Positions 22,363-34,461 of a stretch of 64,000 bases of DNA are shown in pieces (the first letter of the stretch is position 1; every line of letters begins with the position of its first letter). Location: the NCBI GenBank assembly GCA_039619475.1, contig CM077115.1:481132400-481196399 (forward strand). Reading direction: 5' to 3'. Both the position numbers and the translations under genes were made by a program. Below the pieces are notes generated by a model. The model was given only the letters and a program-made list of their open reading frames with translations. It searched no databases and had not been told where the DNA came from. Origin of the DNA: Icerya purchasi. Its lineage: Eukaryota; Arthropoda; Insecta; Hemiptera; Monophlebidae.

Positions 22363-23049
22363 AGATTCGGAAGAGTTGAGTAATGAAATCGCGGAGGCAG
22401 TTTCAGTTTTTACAGGTCCTCTAAAAATAAGGAGGGATTTCAAATAGATAGCAATGTGCGAGGAGGGAATAGCCGGTTAAAACTAGATCCTTGTTTAAGG
22501 AGAAAAGGATTTAAACAAGGAAGATAGAAGGATCAAGCGTAATTAAGTGCGATTATATTATTTGTTATCCTTTACTAGCTTTCTTTCTTTTCGTGAAACA
22601 AATTTGTCCTTCGTCTATGAATTAAAATTTTAAGTATAATAAAAAAAAAGGGGGGGAAACAATCTCACCTAGAAAATGCTTATACGAATAAAGAGTTAGA
22701 ATAGTGTAAATAGCTTTTTCCATAATTTCGCTTCAAAAGCAGAGTAATGAAATTAAAAAAGAAAATAAATCAGAAAACTTTTTTCTTTTTTAGGGCGGAG
22801 TTGCTAAATATATATACATTAACGTGATGACAATCTTTTTTTTTTTAATTTTCAATATGGTGGCGTGATTTGAAGTGTCGAACAACATAAAAGAACCTTC
22901 GCTCAGCAGCAGCAACCAGAAAGGAGCTGTTAAATACTGATTCAGTTCATTAATAGCCAAAATGAAGGAACTAACAACTGGGATAATGGAGACTATCAAG
23001 TGTGACAGAATGTATATATGTAAGGATCAAAAAAAACCGAAGCAATGTC
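22363..23049. other. AT-rich non-coding DNA between LINE and SINE
   Basis: No gene was recognised. A 69-codon frame on minus near 22790-22999 has no family features. Short A/G runs lie near 22640-22660. Confidence 0.5.
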
Positions 23050-23240
23050 TTTTTTAATTTTTTATTTTTTATTTATTTATTTATTTATTTTTTTTTTTTG
23101 GTCTAGCAACTACGGACATTAACCTAGCGCAAGTGAAATTTTTTAGAATTTTCAGTGTGCGGTAGCACGATTCGAACCAGGTTTTATTGCGAACGAAACA
23201 CCACTATTGCCCACCAACTGAGCCACGGTATCTGGAACTG
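23050..23240 (-). mobile_element. tRNA-derived SINE, best family A copy
   Basis: On the minus strand, from about 23240, an A box TGGCTCAGTTGG (23225-23214) is followed by GTTTCGTTCGC, a B box GGTTCGAATCG (23178-23168), then CACTGAAAATTCTAAAAAAT, TTCACTTGCGC, TTAATGTCCGTAGTTGC and a T/TTTA-rich stretch on plus (23050-23099), which is the A-rich tail. The A and B boxes are 35 bp apart, a tRNA-like spacing. It serves as the reference for the copies near 5136, 16535 and 20870. All four have the same orientation. It would be transcribed by RNA polymerase III if still active. Confidence 0.75.
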
Positions 23241-26200
23241 AAATCCGTTCTACCGGTAGAGAAATGTACTTCATATCGATTAAAATTATTTTATTTTGTT
23301 TTATTTATTTACTTTTTTTTTAAATATCAAATCCAAACAAATTTTGCTGGCATATATTTAAATTATGAGAGAAAAAAACTAAGAGTGCGAAGGAAATGAC
23401 GAACCGGAATAAATGAAAATGGAATAAAAATGATGATGAAAAAAAAAACAAAACAAAATAAGAATAAGACCAAAATTAGCGAGAGGAGAACGTATATATC
23501 GTTGAAATGTTTATCTCTTGTTACTAAAAGTGATCCGCCATTTCTAACATCTTTAGTAAACACGTATTTAAGCGTGACCATCTTTCGACGCGTGATTAAT
23601 CACGCTCGAACAAATTTCATTCAATAATATTTTGGGCGCCTTCAACAGTCGCGAAATAAGGCAAACAACAAAGTGTTCCGCACTCTAATTATCATTTTTT
23701 TCGAAGGCAAATTACCCCCCCCGCCCCTCCGCCAGACTAGCTGGGAAAGAGTTTTAATTAAATTTATTGGTTTTTTTTCCTCGCCCACCCACCAATTCGC
23801 TATTATTACGTAAGAATGCGAAAAATTAAACGCTATTATTCGCGAAACAAGCGATAAAATCTTTGAAAGCAAATCGAGACGAGGTAAACGGCAGTAGTAA
23901 AAAAGTTTGCATTCGGAAGATGAATAGAGACTCATCAAAAATCAAAACCCGAAAAATTCAAAAACTACAAAAAACAAAAAAACCGAATTATAAAACAAAA
24001 TGACAAAACCCCCTGTCGTCTTTTTTCGCTATGTTAATTTTCAATCAGTTCGCGCACCTCTGCGTTTAAATTTACAAGGTAATTCGCCCTCCTTACGCCG
24101 ACAACTCTAAACTTAAAATGCCCGTGAAGGGAGAAAAAAAACAAAAAAACAAAACAAAACAAAAAAATCCCCGTTCCGGGCAACCGAAGGGGAATAAATA
24201 ACCTGCTTCTACCCGCGGAATCCCCACTTCGCCAACCACGGCCGTAATGATTCTTTTTCAATTCGCCTTATTTCTATTAAGTCGCCTGTGTACCGATTTA
24301 AGACAACAACAAGCGCGAACGAGACTCAGATAAAGTTCAGAAATATAACTCAATTACAAAAAGTAATTTACTATCGCGCTGCATTTTTCGATTTTTCCCC
24401 AGATTTTTTGTCTTTTTCTGTTTTTTTGGCTTTCCTTATCAAGTTTTTTGTCCCGTACTTTTTTTTTTTTTTTTTTTTCGTTTTGTTTTTCGCTATTAAT
24501 TCCATTTTTATTTCCGTCTTGCTAACGGAAGGGAGAAACGCGCTCGGCTGTTTTAAACAAAAAAAATTCTCCATCTTTATCCGACCCGTGCTGGAACTGC
24601 GTTCGCCTATATTTATTTACTTCGATTTCGGTACGCGTACCATCGTCCCCAATTTGATAGGTTTAATTGTCCGAAAAACCCTCCAGGAAGCACAGTAGAA
24701 AGAGACGCCGCACGACAAAAGTAATATAAAATAAATAAATAACGAAGAACTGCGGGCTCAATTAATTTTCGGTTTGAAAGCAAAAACAGCAGACCGGAAG
24801 AAGAAGTAGAAAATCATAAAAAGAACGAAAAACAAAAAAACAAGGACCAACAGTATAAACGGGATAGGAAATGAAGAAGGAGGAATGAAAAATCGGCTAA
24901 AAATGAGCGATAAGAAGAACACCGCGGTGATAAAAATCATGTAGCGTCGAGGAACATAATTTTTTTTGTTTTTTTGTTTTTTTTTTGTTAAATTTCGGCA
25001 AATATATAAGATAACTTTATATATAGATCTATATATAAATATTTAAATGTTTTTAAAAATATAAGAGCGCGCTATATCTGTGAGCGGCACTGTGTAATTA
25101 TTACTGCCGGATACAAAATCCTGCTGACCCGGGGACTAATTTGATTTATATCGATCGACCATCTCAGAAATCGAAGGGGCAGAGAGTTAAAAACCAACAT
25201 CGAGCTCAGAAATTTCGAATTTCACTACTGCGTAATAATTTATTTTTTTGAAAAGTGTGTGTGTTTTTCTTTTATTTTGGTTTATTTTGGTGTTTTTTTT
25301 TCCCGGCGGTACTTATTTTTCATCGTTTTGTCATTCGGATATTTGCGCTCTAGTGGAAGAGACCGCCGAAGGCGATCATTATTTTTCTTTTGTAGAAGCC
25401 CTCGTTCGAATTGGTGCTTTTTAAAAAGCCATTTCTATTGCAGCTATTTTCCACATCGGTTATACTTCTCCTCGATTAAAATAATTTCCAACCGGATGAA
25501 TTTAAAGGCTTAATTGATTACGTCATTAAAAGCTAGTTAACTTTCGAAAACTTTTTATTTGCACCATAAAGAAAGTTGCTACTATACGAAAAATTAAAAA
25601 ATCGTATTTTCCCTTTGCCGTTTTTAATAATTTTTTCTTTTTGATATTTTCTTAATCTTTCTCCCCTTATTTTCTTTTGCTGCAGATGTCTCGCTGTTTA
25701 CAGATGATTTTTCTCTCTTTTTGAATTTCAAAGTTCGTAATATGTACGTATGTATGTGTAGAATACAATCACGCGCGGCTATGTGTATCCACACCGAATA
25801 TGTACTATGTGATTGTTAATAATTAATGTGATTTCTCGATTTTTTTACTCATTAATACGCTATTAAATACTTCTTCAACATTACTTATGGAGAGAAATAC
25901 ACCAAAATGGTCGATTATTTTTCCTATGGGAAATATTAAAAAGCATCTTCAGATTGCGCTATCGATAGTTCTCAAATTGTAAAGACAAACTGGAAGCCTC
26001 GGGGACACCACCTGGCTTTATCCACTCTCCGAACATTTTAGAACAGCTCGGTCAATAATGTAACGGTTTTTTTTTTTTGTTGTTTTTTTTTCAGTAAGGA
26101 ACACACAGACTGACAGCGGGTTGAAATTCCTCTACTTTGTAATGTTAGCCACTGCTAGCAAATACATTATTAGATACGTATCGAAAAACGTTTGAAGCGT

Positions 26201-26270
26201 CGTGTGTAGATTTTTTCTTCTTTCTGAAAGTTTATTTTATTTAAATTCGATTAATCTTTGATTTAACTTC
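23241..26270. other. AT-rich non-coding DNA with poly-purine and poly-T runs
   Basis: No gene was recognised. Long low-complexity runs occur (C-rich 23717-23728, ACAAAA-type 24134-24168, T runs 24460-24478, 24961-24988 and 26070-26092), and short AT-rich repeats lie near 25010-25060. Open frames to 136 codons are phenylalanine/lysine-rich translations of these runs. Confidence 0.55.
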
Positions 26271-28019
26271 GCGTTCGATTTGTAACAATCGTTTCCCGTC
26301 AGTGAAGGACCCCCAATTTTCAGTTTCGTCTCTGGCTATTCTAGCAATTTAAACGGTATCTTGTTAATTTAAAAATCGATATATAGTCGGGACACTTTTT
26401 TAAATTCACGCATCTGGTTCATTATCGACAAGATCACACGTTCGATTGATAAAATTCGTTACGGATATGGCTACGGTTGTTAGCGGCATTGAAAACTCGA
26501 TATTCAGTAGTATCGACAATGGGGACTCTTCTCTCGGACACACATATCGATTGTCATGATTCCGTATTTATCGGTATAGCACGGGGAATCGTGTCAATCA
26601 CTGATAGGATGTTCGGTGTACCGTCGCTGAGACAATCGGATCACAGGTAGCATCACTAAAGACCGTCACGAGTAATTTGAGAAAGCTCGTTTAGAGTTTG
26701 ACACATACCATGGAGTTGTGGGATGATATTATTTTCTAACAATAACAAAATCTCGGTGAATATTCCGCTAAAAAAAAAAAACAAAAAAACAAAAAAACCT
26801 TTGATTGTTGATCTCTCGATCGTATTGAATAAAGTTACCTTGTCCCACTAATGATTTTGGACGAAAAGACAATCAGTGTTAATCGATTTTTTATTCAAGC
26901 GTCTTCTGCAGCTGGTCATTCCGTTCCGATAATACGTCTTAAATTTTCAAAATTAATAATTAGCAAAACACTCTTAAGCGAATTTTGTACTTTTCCTTTG
27001 TGTGTATGTGTGTGTGTGTTGTTGTGTTTTTTTCTTACTGCACCTGAATACAATAACATCGCTGGAATATACTTCGTAGTTTATGTTGCCTAATTATCTA
27101 GTTAATCTTCGGCGACAATTGAACGTGAAAATACCTGAAGTATGCATTGGTTATAAACATCTGAATGTGTATATATTCCTAATATGGCTACTACACTTCA
27201 CGCTGTGTATTTACATCGCGCATTGTATAACTTAATTTTGAAGATTTTCAAAGTTTTAAGAAAATTTCTGGATAAATTCTAACGGAAACTAGAATAGTTT
27301 CAAGTGGAAAACAGCGATATAAGATAAAATACGATGATTCGGCGTTAAGTTGAATTGGCAGAAGAGGAGGTAAAGAGTCCGGTTTTGTTCGTGAACTATA
27401 GAGGTCGTGTTCGCGTCAGTTGATTGCTTTTCCATTAAAATCTGCTACCGGGTAACAGTAGATCGGAACGCTGGTGCAGCCGTACGTTCTTTATGGAATT
27501 TATTCAATTACAACTTGCAACTATCACCGTCGTATCATTATATCATTACCATCATCTCCGATCATCATAATAGATTACCCGGTTCGTTGCCGGCAATCGA
27601 AAACGATCTCTGCTAGTAAGGTAATCAATCTTATATTGGACATGGCGGAAAGGTAATGGATCTTACACCGCCGCGTTAGAATTCGAAAATATTCCCCGGA
27701 ACCGGGACCGGTTTACCATCGGCTGCTATTAGGGAAACCGCGGACTCGTCATCTTATCGTATAGCCCTATCAATGGAATGGTCGGAAAAACTTTCTTGTT
27801 AATTTCATTTTAATCGAATTATCAATACAACTTTCATAAATCAAACAGCTCCATTGTACGGGCGCTTTGATTACTACGGCCCGTTCTAATTTTTCTCAAT
27901 GTACATTTGCCACCGCTATTAATTCACCGTGTTCAAATATAGCGTACCTACCGAGAAAACTGATGTCACTTCTGGCAAAACAAGAAAATCAATCGATACT
28001 TTTCTTTATATTGTACTTA
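26271..28019. other. Non-coding DNA, CpG-containing, possible regulatory stretch
   Basis: No gene recognised. Parts (26400-26700, 27400-27850) are CpG-containing with GATA/TATCG-type motifs and balanced composition, for example GGTTTACCATCGGCTGCTAT near 27709. This is the look of unique, possibly conserved sequence. A GT run lies at 26997-27019. Confidence 0.35.
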
Positions 28020-28020
28020 C

Positions 28021-28024
28021 TGAT

Positions 28025-28059
<35 letters not shown>

Positions 28060-28062
28060 TTA
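28021..28062. repeat. (TTTA)n microsatellite
   Basis: About ten TTTA units. It borders the 3' end of the minus-strand LINE fragment at 28140, about 80 bp away. Confidence 0.95.
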
Positions 28063-28139
28063 GCCGCTACAATACTATAAACGAAACGTGCAGTACTTAT
28101 AAACATTCGTATTATTAATACATTAAAAATAAAAAAACT

Positions 28140-28789
28140 AAAATAAACTAAAACTAAAAACCCATATCCTGAGCAAAGCCCTCTCAACCTTGCCTATTCC
28201 CTTCGGTCCCGGGCAATTCTCTCGTATTGTTTATTATGTAAAAATTTTGTTAAGCCATCTTCCCATCGTAGAAACTGTCTACCTCTATTCCTTTTATATT
28301 TTCTATACAGCAGTTTTTTATTTTGACTGTCCATCTATCGTCCGTTAGTCTCACTACATGTCCATTTCGATTTTTTCCTTCTGCATTCATTGATAAAATT
28401 CATTGCAAATTTTAAGCTCGCCTTTAATAATCGTATTCCTGACTCTATCTTTACGCCTGATGTTTAGCATATTAACCTATACATTGTATTATTACTACTT
28501 TTCATTTTCCGTTCATCCATTTTTGTTGCGGATCACGTTTGGGATCCGTATGTCATTGCTGAAACAACACAACTATTAAATAACTCTCTTTTTGATCTGA
28601 CTCCGAAAGGGCCCTTAAATATACACATCTTAACGACCAATACTTCTTCCATGCTAACGCTATTCGGCTGTGTACTTTTCCTACTCTTTGACCCAAGTAA
28701 ACTATTTCTTCTACATATTCAAAACTTTGTCCGTCTATTTCCATTTTTATTTTTTCTTCTACGTTGGTAACAATTTCATTTCCCTCAAA
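28140..28789 (-). pseudogene. LINE 3' fragment, minus strand
   Basis: Read on minus from 28789, an open frame gives EIVTNVEEKIKMEIDGQ and YVEEIVYLGQRVGK, the part just after the reverse transcriptase palm in many insect LINEs. It then gives RIALAWKKYWSLR, and after a frame change SKRELFNSCVVSAMTYGSQT, MLNIRRKDRVRNTIIKG, KRNRGRQFLRWEDGLTKFL and NKQYERIARDRR. The order matches the end of an RNase H-less LINE protein. At least three frame changes and stops make it dead. Only the last 200 or so codons are present, so it is 5'-truncated. No poly-A tail is obvious at the 28140 end. Confidence 0.82.
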
Positions 28790-29914
28790 TTAATTTATGT
28801 ACACACTAAAATTTTATGCCAGGATGCACATTTTAATCATAATAGCCAGTATATAAGTAAATATGAAAACAAAATTTTCGCATTGCACGAATAAAATCAA
28901 ATATTCATTTGACATTATCCAAACAACAATTTAATAACCACCGTATCAATCGTAAATATCGTTTGCGAAACATACTTTACCTCAGTCTGTTTTCAGTTTG
29001 CTGTTCACTACTGTAATAAACTCTAAATACAAGCCACCACACACTGTTCACTTCCTTCTTAAAAATTACTCGTTTAATAGAATTTCTGGATAGATGACAA
29101 ACCAATCGATTTTTACACCTCCAAAAATTCCGAATCCGCGAATTTCATTAAAATCATTATAGTCATAAATCAATTACACACACACACACATATAATTATA
29201 TATATATAACTTAATGCTTTGGACCTCGTCTTGGGGGCATCCTTGGACCCTCAGATGATGGTCTTTTATAAATTTTATAGAAAGCGTTCAATTTACTATA
29301 CGGATTTTTCCATATAGGGTTTACTCCTGATTTATGTGACAACTTACGGATTGCATTAAACTTGGCTTTCCCCGATTTCCGAAAATGTAACAGGATTTTT
29401 AAATAACAGAAAAAAGATTACAAGATTTTCTTACTACCTCCGACATAAAAAAGCTAAGTTATTGACACGTATTAGTGATAACGTTATTCTTACGCTGGGG
29501 CTAATGCGAAAAAACCGCTCATGAAACATGTAACCTTTTTTCTGTTACGTTTTGAAATGAATGCATAATGAAAATCAGAATTAAAACTGATTGTTAAACT
29601 GTAAATCATTTTTCCTTTTTTTAAGAATAACGTGTCAACTGGAATTTACACTTTCATAAGTATTATAAAAGAACTTTTGTCTCCGATATCTGAAAAAACT
29701 TTAATTTATATATGAATATTTTTTCTCCCTCTTACACCCCGGATCTAAAAGTTTCTTTACAGGTTTATTAGTGTGGTTTACTGATCGGTAATAAGTCTTA
29801 AATTTTTTTGTCATCATTCGGTATTCCAGCCTTCGAACGGTAAATGTTTCCTAATGGATATTCGTTTTACATTTGCTACATTTCTTTTTTCTCTTTGAAA
29901 TTCAGATAATATAG
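28790..29914. other. AT-rich non-coding DNA with CA repeat
   Basis: No gene recognised. A CA run at about 29175-29190 is followed by AT repeats. A diverged repeat at 29430-29545 resembles 1990-2115. The remainder is AT-rich without visible features. Confidence 0.5.
29430..29545. repeat. Diverged dispersed repeat, copy 2
   Basis: ATTCTTACGCTGGGGCTAAT and neighbouring bases match the copy at 1990-2115 in the same orientation. It may be part of an unknown element family. Confidence 0.35.
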
Positions 29915-30239
29915 TACATCATCATCATAAAGGTAGCACATCTCCCATTCGGAAGGTTGCACATGACGAACACTATATACGTCGGCATCTGGCTGATTCT
30001 ATTTATTGGAAAAAACTATTAATTTCCATGTTTGTATTGGTTAGTTCCATTCATTTCCCTCCCATTGAGTGCTTTTCCTTGAACTTTACTAACTTGTGCT
30101 GTGTTATTTTTCTGTTTTTGTTTCCGTTTTTTCCATTGTCATTTTTATCCTTACTTATTCGATTCTTTTTTGCTTTTGCCTCGATGCCTATATTCTTAGT
30201 ATTATCGTTCGTCGATGAGATACTAAGGAACATAACCTC

Positions 30240-30460
30240 GATTTTCCAGCGCGTCTGTCCTCACCTGCAGCGTGCCGTACCATCAAGGGCGCAGGAGGAC
30301 ACGAGTCATTCTGTATGGCTACAGAGAAGACCGTCTATTGCCTGATGCACTCTTTCGAGTGTATCCCATAGGTGCAGCATTTAAATTATTATTCCGACGC
30401 GCCATAATTATCGAGAAATAAATACAGTGGTGGTTTCCCGTTGCCTTCCACTGGATTTTC
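30240..30460 (-). mobile_element. Fragment of a SINE-like element with conserved 25-bp motif
   Basis: The stretch is GC-richer than its surroundings and contains, at 30427-30451, a 25-bp motif (core CGTTGCCTTCCAC on plus) also found at 34699-34723 inside the SINE at 34462-34857. Conserved central motifs of this kind are typical of SINE bodies. Read on minus, the order is GTGGAAGGCAA, then AAACCACCAC. No tRNA-like head or tail was identified, so the borders are approximate. A 105-codon frame covering 30028-30345 on plus is not supported as a gene. Confidence 0.45.
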
Positions 30461-33400
30461 TATTGGGGTTTACTTAGCCGAAAGGACCCGCCCGGTTTGA
30501 ATGCGCCGGATACTCGCTTTAGATCGAAATCATCCATCCATATTACCATAATTTTATTAAAAGTAACGGCGGTTTCAGGCTCACACATATCATAATAGAA
30601 CTCTTTTTCTACATGGCGAAGGGGGGGTATTTCCCGCAACAAATTATTATCTAGTATTCAGATGTTTGATAGTATTTTTCGGTTCGTTACTTAATTAAAC
30701 GGCTAAAAAAGTGTTACGAATAAAATTAAATCTAATTTAGATCAAGAAATTCAGACGCGAGTATAGTGCGTCTTTATTGCTGAGATTGTTTTCAGCATTC
30801 CTAGGCATGTCTATTGCGATTTAATATATATATGTATAAATTTTACTAAAATTATTTCAGAACCATCCTCGAACACAGGCGGGAATAATCATCACACTCC
30901 AATCTTAATTTTCAGCGTGAAAATTAAACAAGTGGTCTAGGAGCCGAATGTACCCAGGTCATGGAAGAGTAAACAATAACGGGTAGCCGAAAAGAAGTAA
31001 AAAATTTCGATGGATGCGGAGAGTTAGGTGGGATTTACGAAATACCTGCGAGAGGCTAACAAGGTGGTAAATATTCGCTAAAGCGTCTTTTTTGAAAAGT
31101 ATCAACTCGCGATGTAAAAACACAACAAAACGATATAAATTAAATTAATAACGAAAACGATAAAACAGAGTAAATTAATAGGAATAAAGTCGCGATATTC
31201 TTAATAGCAAACGTTAGAAAAAATTAATTCTCGTTAATCGAAAACGATCACCCAATAATAATGTTCGCTTTTTTTGTGATAAAACTGTGTCTCTAGTATG
31301 CTGGCGTTAACATCAAAATTATATTTCACAGTGTACTTTGTTTATTCACCGTTAACAAGCACTGTTCGAGATGATAAAAGCCTTCACAACTCTGGAAAGG
31401 CTGGCTACTCTGGAGAAATATTTAACCTTCGTTACCGAAACGATACGATAGCTTCACGACGGCAAAAGATAAGGTTACTATTTTTCTTGGTGCTGAATTA
31501 CGGATGCGTTAACCCAGCGGAGTTTTAATGGCGCGGCAGCGGGATACCATAGCCGAACAAAAACAGCACGCTGTCTCTTAACCAAGTACGCCGCAGAAGC
31601 TGGTTAAAGAAAAGGTGGAATTGCGCAAGCTAGGCTGCTACCAATCAATTATCGCGCTTCTGATGACGGCTAGTGTAAGCTGTTCGAAATGTTTAGGTGT
31701 GTTTGATTTTTGGTAACAGAGTTGTCGCGCGCAAATGATTTCTGACGGTTAATAATTTTAAAAGTTTTAAACGTTTCATGACGAATGTTTCGACTTGGGG
31801 CAGAATTTGACCCTTCAAATTTGAACTCACACCATTTAAGTTTTCACGAGAACTCAAATAACGAAAATTACGAAAAGGAGGGAACCCCAAAAAAACAACA
31901 ACAACAACAACAACAACACCGGAATAGAACTGACGAAGGTAATGTGAAGATTGATTTTTCTGAATTCCGCTGATAATGAACTCGAAAAAGTAGCCTGTAA
32001 GAAACGGGTCGGCTTTCAAGTGACAAGAATAGCACGCGATTGAACTGCACTAGAAGAACTAATTCATCAGCGATAAAATGAGCCGTCTTTACCGGCTATT
32101 CGAAGGAACGACTATCGCTAGACCGTAATGGTCCATTCAAGGAGAGGTTAAAACATGCAAAATGTAAACCAACCGAACGAGAGATCATCAGCTGTTGATG
32201 AATATCGACGTAATGCAGAAAACTATATTGCCCGGGCCTTAGTCACGACTAGAAACCGGCCGAACATTATCAGCTTGAATTACTTTCGAGGTCTAATAAT
32301 CGATCTCGACCGAAAGGAGGTTCGCGCTTAGACAACACGACCTTTTTTGGTTACACCATTATCACGAAACCGTGTCTGTTCACAGCAGATAATGCGAAAG
32401 AACTTTTTTTTCACCATTAATCATTATTATTATCGGTTAAGCTCGCGATACGATTTAAAAAAGGTAGTTTACATTTTTTAAACCGCCAAGTTCCGTATAA
32501 TTCGAATAAGTTCAGAAAACGAATTAATCTAAACTGAGAAAAAATATAGCTAAAATGCAAGTCTAGCGAAATTTATTCAAATATCATTTTTTTGTCAAAT
32601 GCAAACATACATATGTCCTTTTAAATAGTGGAAAATTTTATTCACAACAAATGCAACAATCTCTGCAGGTGACCCCGAGCGACTTTTCGAAACTATTTCT
32701 CGCTTCACGGTAAATATTTTGAAAAGACTTGTGCGTTATCGCTACTCTGAAACAATGATTGACTTTCATTTCTTTTTTGTCAGCTTGAAGCAACATATGT
32801 AACCGGCTAAAATTCGGTCAACAAGGTTTTAGAAACGAGCGTAAAGCCGAGAACCAAGAAGAATACTCTGTAAAATGTCTTGTTTGACATTTATAAATAA
32901 AATTAAAATTGTACATAATTTTTGTACGCCGTGAGAAATATATACGTATCGTTTTATAATAATGTTTTCCGGCCAAATCTGTTAACTAATTGAAAAATAT
33001 TGCAATAATCAACTTTTTAGAACACACACCACCTTCAGCTTCTTTCGAAACAAGTTAATTTGGACATTTTCCTTTTTTACGATCATATCCAGTTAACAAA
33101 CGGAATTCACATACAATACAATTTCTGTAAAATAACATTTAATTATTATTATACCCCATCCGGCACGTTTTGAAGCTGGTAGCTTCGTAATCACGTAAAG
33201 TTTGCTAACATTCCGTGATCACGAAACTATTCATAATAATTAAATATTATTCTATAAAAAAAATACATACCTATACATCAATTTTATTTAACCAGTGTGT
33301 ATTTTAAATTTTGAAATGTCCAATTAAGTTCGAGTACCTATGACGGCAATTCTAATAGGCACTGTGTATGTTAATAATTGTTGATACATAACTTCCCGTA

Positions 33401-33834
33401 TAATCGCTAATATGTCTATATATGCACATAGCATGAACTAGTGAAATGTAAAAAGCCACAACGAAAAATAAAGAAATAATATGTGGTTTTCAGTCATTTA
33501 TTTTATCGGTATTTGAAATTACGACTAAAAACTGTTTAGAGCGTTTCAATATGATATTTAAGCGAAAATTACAGATTATGCGCATTTCGGATTTTGTTAA
33601 GCCTTTGAATTTTAAAAGTGTCAAGAATTGTGCACTGAAGAGTTTAGGTACATAAATTTAGGGTAATGTGAAATTACAAGACGAGACGTCGGTATGTGTT
33701 TTAAAACAAGCCAAAGAGCTAATAAGTTTAATTAACAAAGTGACCGAATTTATCTCCGAATTAGAATAAAAAAATATCAAATTACAAACAAAAATTAAGG
33801 CAACTAATAATTAAATTATGTATATTAATTACAG
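30461..33834. other. Non-coding DNA, no gene recognised
   Basis: Mixed AT-rich and moderately CpG-containing DNA. It holds an AAC repeat at 31895-31918, which produces runs of Gln or Cys in shadow frames. Several stretches near 32040-32420 are CpG-rich and of balanced composition. No tRNA, splice-flanked exon or mobile element could be supported. Confidence 0.5.
31895..31918. repeat. (AAC)n trinucleotide repeat
   Basis: Eight units in a row. In one plus-strand frame it reads as polyglutamine within a 62-codon frame that has no other support. Confidence 0.9.
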
Positions 33835-34350
33835 CGTAATTCTTAGGCCGGCCCCCATTAGAAAAAATGTCCCAATTTTGTGTAACGAAAAATGTCCTAA
33901 TTTTATGTAATGAAAAATGTCTCAATTTCATGTAACGTTTGTAATATTTTAATTTTTACCGACTTTCAATAAAAAGGAGGTTATAAGTTTGTCGCGTATG
34001 TTTTTTTTATATTTGTTCGCGCATAACTCATACTTATATAAATCGATTTTACTGATTCTTTGTCCGTAATTCATGTTTACATTTGGTGGTGGTTTTCGTT
34101 TTTGGAAACATAATGAATACACTTCTTATTACTGTGCAGTTTGATGAATAAGAAGTCCCCACCATAGGGAGAAGCATGTAAAGATGCTAATTTAATAATT
34201 CCATGGAAACGCAAAAAAAGTATTATTTATATGTGCTGTAGGATGTTACGTTGTTTCGGTAGTTTAATAAAAAAAATTTATTTTTTTTATTATATAAAAT
34301 TGGGACATTTTTTCGTTATAAAATCTAATGGGGCCGGCCTAAGAATTACG
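33835..34350. mobile_element. Palindrome-ended MITE with subterminal tandem repeat
   Basis: The ends are near-perfect inverted repeats: CGTAATTCTTAGGCCGGCCC from 33835 and its reverse complement ending at 34350, continuing through CATTAGA with one extra C on the left. Just inside the left end, a 25-bp unit starting AAAAATGTCC is repeated three times (33863-33887, 33888-33912, 33913-33937). One inverted copy of the same motif lies near the right end (about 34296-34315, AAAATTGGGACATTTTTT). The 516-bp element has no transposase frame. No clear target duplication is seen; AATT inside the inverted repeats is ambiguous. It is a non-autonomous DNA element of unassigned superfamily. Confidence 0.85.
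33863..33937 (+). repeat. 25-bp unit in three tandem copies
   Basis: Each unit reads AAAAATGTCNNAATTTNNTG followed by TAAYG. The copies differ at a few positions only. They sit at the left subterminal end of the MITE and may be binding sites for a transposase supplied in trans. Confidence 0.9.
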
Positions 34351-34461
34351 TTGTAAATTCTGATCATTTTATACAAAGTATAGAAGAGAAAGAGACAGAA
34401 ATGTAAGCAAGAGGGGTCGGCACAGCTCCTTGCGAGGCCAAAATTTCCGAGTTATATATAT

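Noticed and set aside
24288..24698. 136-codon open frame as a gene
   Set aside because: Mostly a Phe-rich translation of T runs, with no domain features.
30028..30345. 105-codon frame as a signal-peptide protein
   Set aside because: The hydrophobic part is T-rich DNA and the right end overlaps a SINE-like fragment.
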